Positions 61,075-64,000 of a DNA stretch of 64,000 bases are shown in pieces. The translations under genes were made by a program, and so were the position numbers. The notes below the pieces were generated by a model that worked only from the letters and a program-made list of their open reading frames with translations, did no database searches and was not told the origin of the DNA. The DNA is from Dipylidium caninum (taxonomy: Eukaryota > Platyhelminthes > Cestoda > Cyclophyllidea > Dipylidiidae), in contig QEYB01000448.1 of NCBI GenBank assembly GCA_017562135.1, forward strand, positions 1,054,001-1,118,000. Reading direction: 5' to 3'. Each line of letters starts with the position of its first letter. Positions within the stretch are counted from its first letter, which is position 1.

Positions 61075-62812
61075 TTATGGCGGTGGAAGTGGCGGAGCCG
61101 GTGGAATGTACTCATTTGGACGGAGAACGGTGTTGTTATAAAGCGGAGGCATGTCCTCCGCAACCGCATAGTACGGAGAGTCATCCGGAGGCTTTACATC
61201 TGAAATGTTAAAAGCAGCATATTGGCTTTTCGACGTTGCGAAGTGTTTAGTTCACCTCTCAACACTTACGGTGTTCCATCGACAACTGTACATTTGAGCA
61301 TGTCATTTTTTTAATTTTCCTCTTTCAGCACTCCTATTCCCATAATTTTTTAGCTTAACCCTCTGTTTGTGAATGCAGTCAAATATATTTGAACTCCCTC
61401 ATAAAGCCATTTCTATTTGTCAGCTAATGGTAGACGGATTTTTTTGTATCTCCTTCTCCCACTTGGCTCTCATGCATCCGTGCTCTTCTTCTTTCAGGTT
61501 TACCTTAAATTTGTTACTGTTTAAGGTGAAAGAGGCATGTATATCTTCGTTTAGACGACCTATGCCAATACCGACGAAGTTCACACTATGAGAGTCTCGG
61601 GAGATACACTCCTAGAAGATTGCAGATGAGGAATGCTGTCATTCTGCCACTGCCTTAAGATTTCCCCGTAGCAGAGGGCAGAGGTCCAGGCAGGGAGAAT
61701 TTGCACTCACCACGTGCAGCAACAATTATGGCCTCTCCCACAGTCCACGGCAATTCACACCAGTTTATTAGTGGGAAAATGGAATATCCATCCTTTGACT
61801 CACTTTACCACTTTTATGCCCTCAAGTACAGCACAAAATGAGGGGATTAATGTGGTTAAAAGCGGAACAATGTAGAGAAGACTTACCAGGATAGTTACGA
61901 GGTGGTCTAGGCAATAAAATATATTATTACAATCTGTCTCGATCCCCGTTTCGGCCAGGTGTTTTTTATTACTTTGAAAGTGTACTTAAGTGAAGCCTAT
62001 CGCTAACCTGTATGGTGAATAACAACCTGAAAAAAATGGAATTTTGAGGAGAGATCTGGGAAGAAGTGTGTGAGGAAAGAGGATACTTCATCCTGTTGAG
62101 AGTGATGTTGCGTGTGGACGAGAAAAATTCACTCACCAGCGCAGTAGTTGGACCTATAGTTTAAGGAGAGAAGCGACAGAGGACCAGAAGTAGGTAAATT
62201 ATAAAATAATGAGAGGTGAGCCAAAGTCATTTAATTTGCACTGAGATAAAATACTTACAAGGGGAAGTGCGAACCCACCATTCTACGAGGTCTACAATCT
62301 GTAAATTGCGGTAATTGAAACGATTCACCACGCAGACTTGAGTACTCGTGGATGAACCCAGTTAGTGTGTATTCCCTCCGCCCACCCACACCGGCGTGCA
62401 CAAGGACACTTCCGCCAGCGCCAGGTCGAATGCCTCGCGCGGGCGCTGAGGTTGTTGCAGGCAAGATGGAGGACAAAGATCCACGAAGAAATGGGGCGAA
62501 GTTGGTGCTGTGCCCCCCCCCCTCGCTCCCCCCTCCTCGAGCCCGAGTCATGCGCAATGAGGGGAACGAACCGGAGGAAAAGAGGCGGTAGGAAGTTGAT
62601 CGGACCCATCAAAATTTCAAAAGCACCTCTTTACGACCTAAACACTGCTGCTCAGAAGTCAGTTGTACTCTGCGTGCTTGTCTTACGCCTCGACCTTTCA
62701 GATGTAGAGGGCGAGACATGAGAAGGCTCTTGAGAAGAGTGCATTGGGAGGGTGGGCGGGAGGTGGAAGGTGGAGGCGGAGGGGAACGGGATGGGGAAGA
62801 GGACTCACTCAT
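61075..62812 (-). CDS. Micro-exon gene A, copy A4 (74 aa)
   Basis: The exons, read leftwards, are 62812-62809, 62298-62259, 62153-62137, 62026-62008, 61906-61887 and 61199-61075. The lengths 4, 40, 17, 19, 20 and 125 nt are intact and the frame closes. The predicted protein is identical to gene A, with the PPLY motif and the PPAPPLPPP tail. It converges on B4 and is the inverted partner of the frameshifted A3. No known family is recognised. Confidence 0.72.
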
Positions 62813-64000
62813 GTTGGTGGTGGTAGCGTGTGCAGATGAATGAGGTCCTTGCAGAGGTGCGGAGAAGAGATGAGAAGAAGTTAGGCTCTGGCGACCCCTG
62901 ATTGGCTCCATGTCGAGCAATGGTGCCACACGCGATGCGTTGGTGCTTCGATCAGCCTCCAACCGAAGTCGACTTCTACCGACAGGGCCGAGAAGTGGTG
63001 GCGAGCTGTGTAAACGCTATCGGCAGAGTGTTCTTGTTCACAAGATCCACACGCGCTGATGCAATAAGTTACTTCAAAATAGTAAAGTTGAGCATTCGCT
63101 ATTAAACCTAAATCTTGTTATAATGCGTCTTCCCCGCACGTTATATCAAGGATTTAGGGACAACATCCTCGTTTATAAGGGGAACACGCTATCTACCACT
63201 TATTTTGAGTTTTTTACCAGTTATCTGGACATAATTTGCACGAACACGGATGGGAATTTTGAAATTTGACTTTCCGTCCAATAGGACATAGCGGGAGTCT
63301 ACGGAATACCGGTGATGCCACGGTCAGTGTCCAAATAAAATCGTGTGCTACCGGTGGGACACGAAGGTGTGCCACACTTAAAGTCAACACTTCAAATTTC
63401 GATGGTAAATGAACTTCGTCGCCCGCAGTCGGGCGCGAGGAGCTCAGCACGATGTCGAACGTTTTTCAAGGAAGGTCGCTTGAAGGCATCATTACGAGGC
63501 AAGACTAGAATAATTGCGCAAACAAAATCACACGAACCATTGCACAAAATCCCTAAATTCTAACACTCAAGGGGGTCTCCATTAAAGGGATTCATGGATC
63601 CAACTTGATTGTGGGAAATACTCGGAAAAGGTGTTTCCCTCTGAGCATTGGCCACTTTGATCCCAAGTTTAGATAGCTAAATAATAAGCAGGTTAAACAA
63701 TGAGTGCGTTTCCAACTCAAACAATTAAAGTAAGGCGATAGGCGGCGTGGTTAAAAGGTATCAACATCCACCATTTAAGAAAATTGGCGTGAAGGAGAAC
63801 TAAAGCCATTTGGAACTTAGCCGAAAGGAGATGGCGAAATGGATTTACAAAGGAGAGAAGCTGCGAGAAACATTGCGTGCACCGCACGTCGGTATGAGAC
63901 GAAGGAGGGGGAGGCGCAATCTCGGCTTACGCACACCAGTAATGGGTTATTACATAAAAGGAAATTCTACAAATAAACAAGGGATGTCTGTAACCAACGC

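Larger units (their letters stand above)
56955..64000 (-). repeat. Right arm of the palindrome (continues past the window)
   Basis: Reverse complement of 46,890-53,935. Unlike the left arm, its genes B4 and A4 are intact. From 61,057 to 64,000 it is also the reverse complement of 31,558-34,490. Confidence 0.9.

Overview
The window is eukaryotic nuclear DNA. It has GT-AG introns, AATAAA signals, several decayed mariner transposons and much simple-sequence DNA, and no prokaryotic gene organisation. The best clue to the organism is a family of genes built from very short coding exons, nearly all splitting codons at phase 1. That is the style of the micro-exon genes (MEGs) known from flatworms (flukes and tapeworms), so a platyhelminth is my best guess. 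It is an inference, and I recognise no species-diagnostic gene.

Layout. 1-20.5 kb is gene-poor, with four mariner fossils (1-766, 4.08-5.31, 11.73-13.0, 18.59-19.41 kb) and a 1.1-kb dispersed repeat (10.2-11.36 kb). From 20.5 kb the window is a nest of direct and inverted duplications. Unit X (about 3 kb, starting inside a mariner fossil at 20,838) is followed by gene B (24,869-27,074, +). Next come the divergent pair A' (29,974-28,007, -) and A (32,746-34,480, +), then a 5'-truncated inverted B (36,826-35,381, -). A unique 7-kb insert (36.9-43.9 kb) holds two more mariners and one orphan B-like exon. The A'/A/B block then repeats at 43.9-53.9 kb with many frameshifting indels. X repeats at 53.9-56.95 kb. 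An intact B (58,007-60,187, +) and an intact A (62,812-61,075, -) follow. The stretches 46.9-53.9 and 56.95-64.0 kb form a palindrome of two 7-kb arms around X.

The main discovery is the micro-exon gene family. Gene B is read as 11 coding exons (4, 21, 36, 57, 63, 23, 25, 48, 54, 21, 71 nt) giving 140 residues. Genes A and A' share one exon-length series (4, 40, 17, 19, 20, 125 nt), each giving 74 residues, although their sequences have diverged. In all of them the start exon ends ATG+1 nt followed by gtgagt, and the terminal exon starts after AG with AT. A and B face each other tail-to-tail, and their last exons look related. The function is unknown. The proteins are small and rich in Pro, Tyr, Arg and Cys, with no evident signal peptide or membrane segment.

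All splice models come from reading the sequence and have no transcript support. Their main support is frame closure, identical exon lengths in diverged paralogues, and conservative substitutions between copies.
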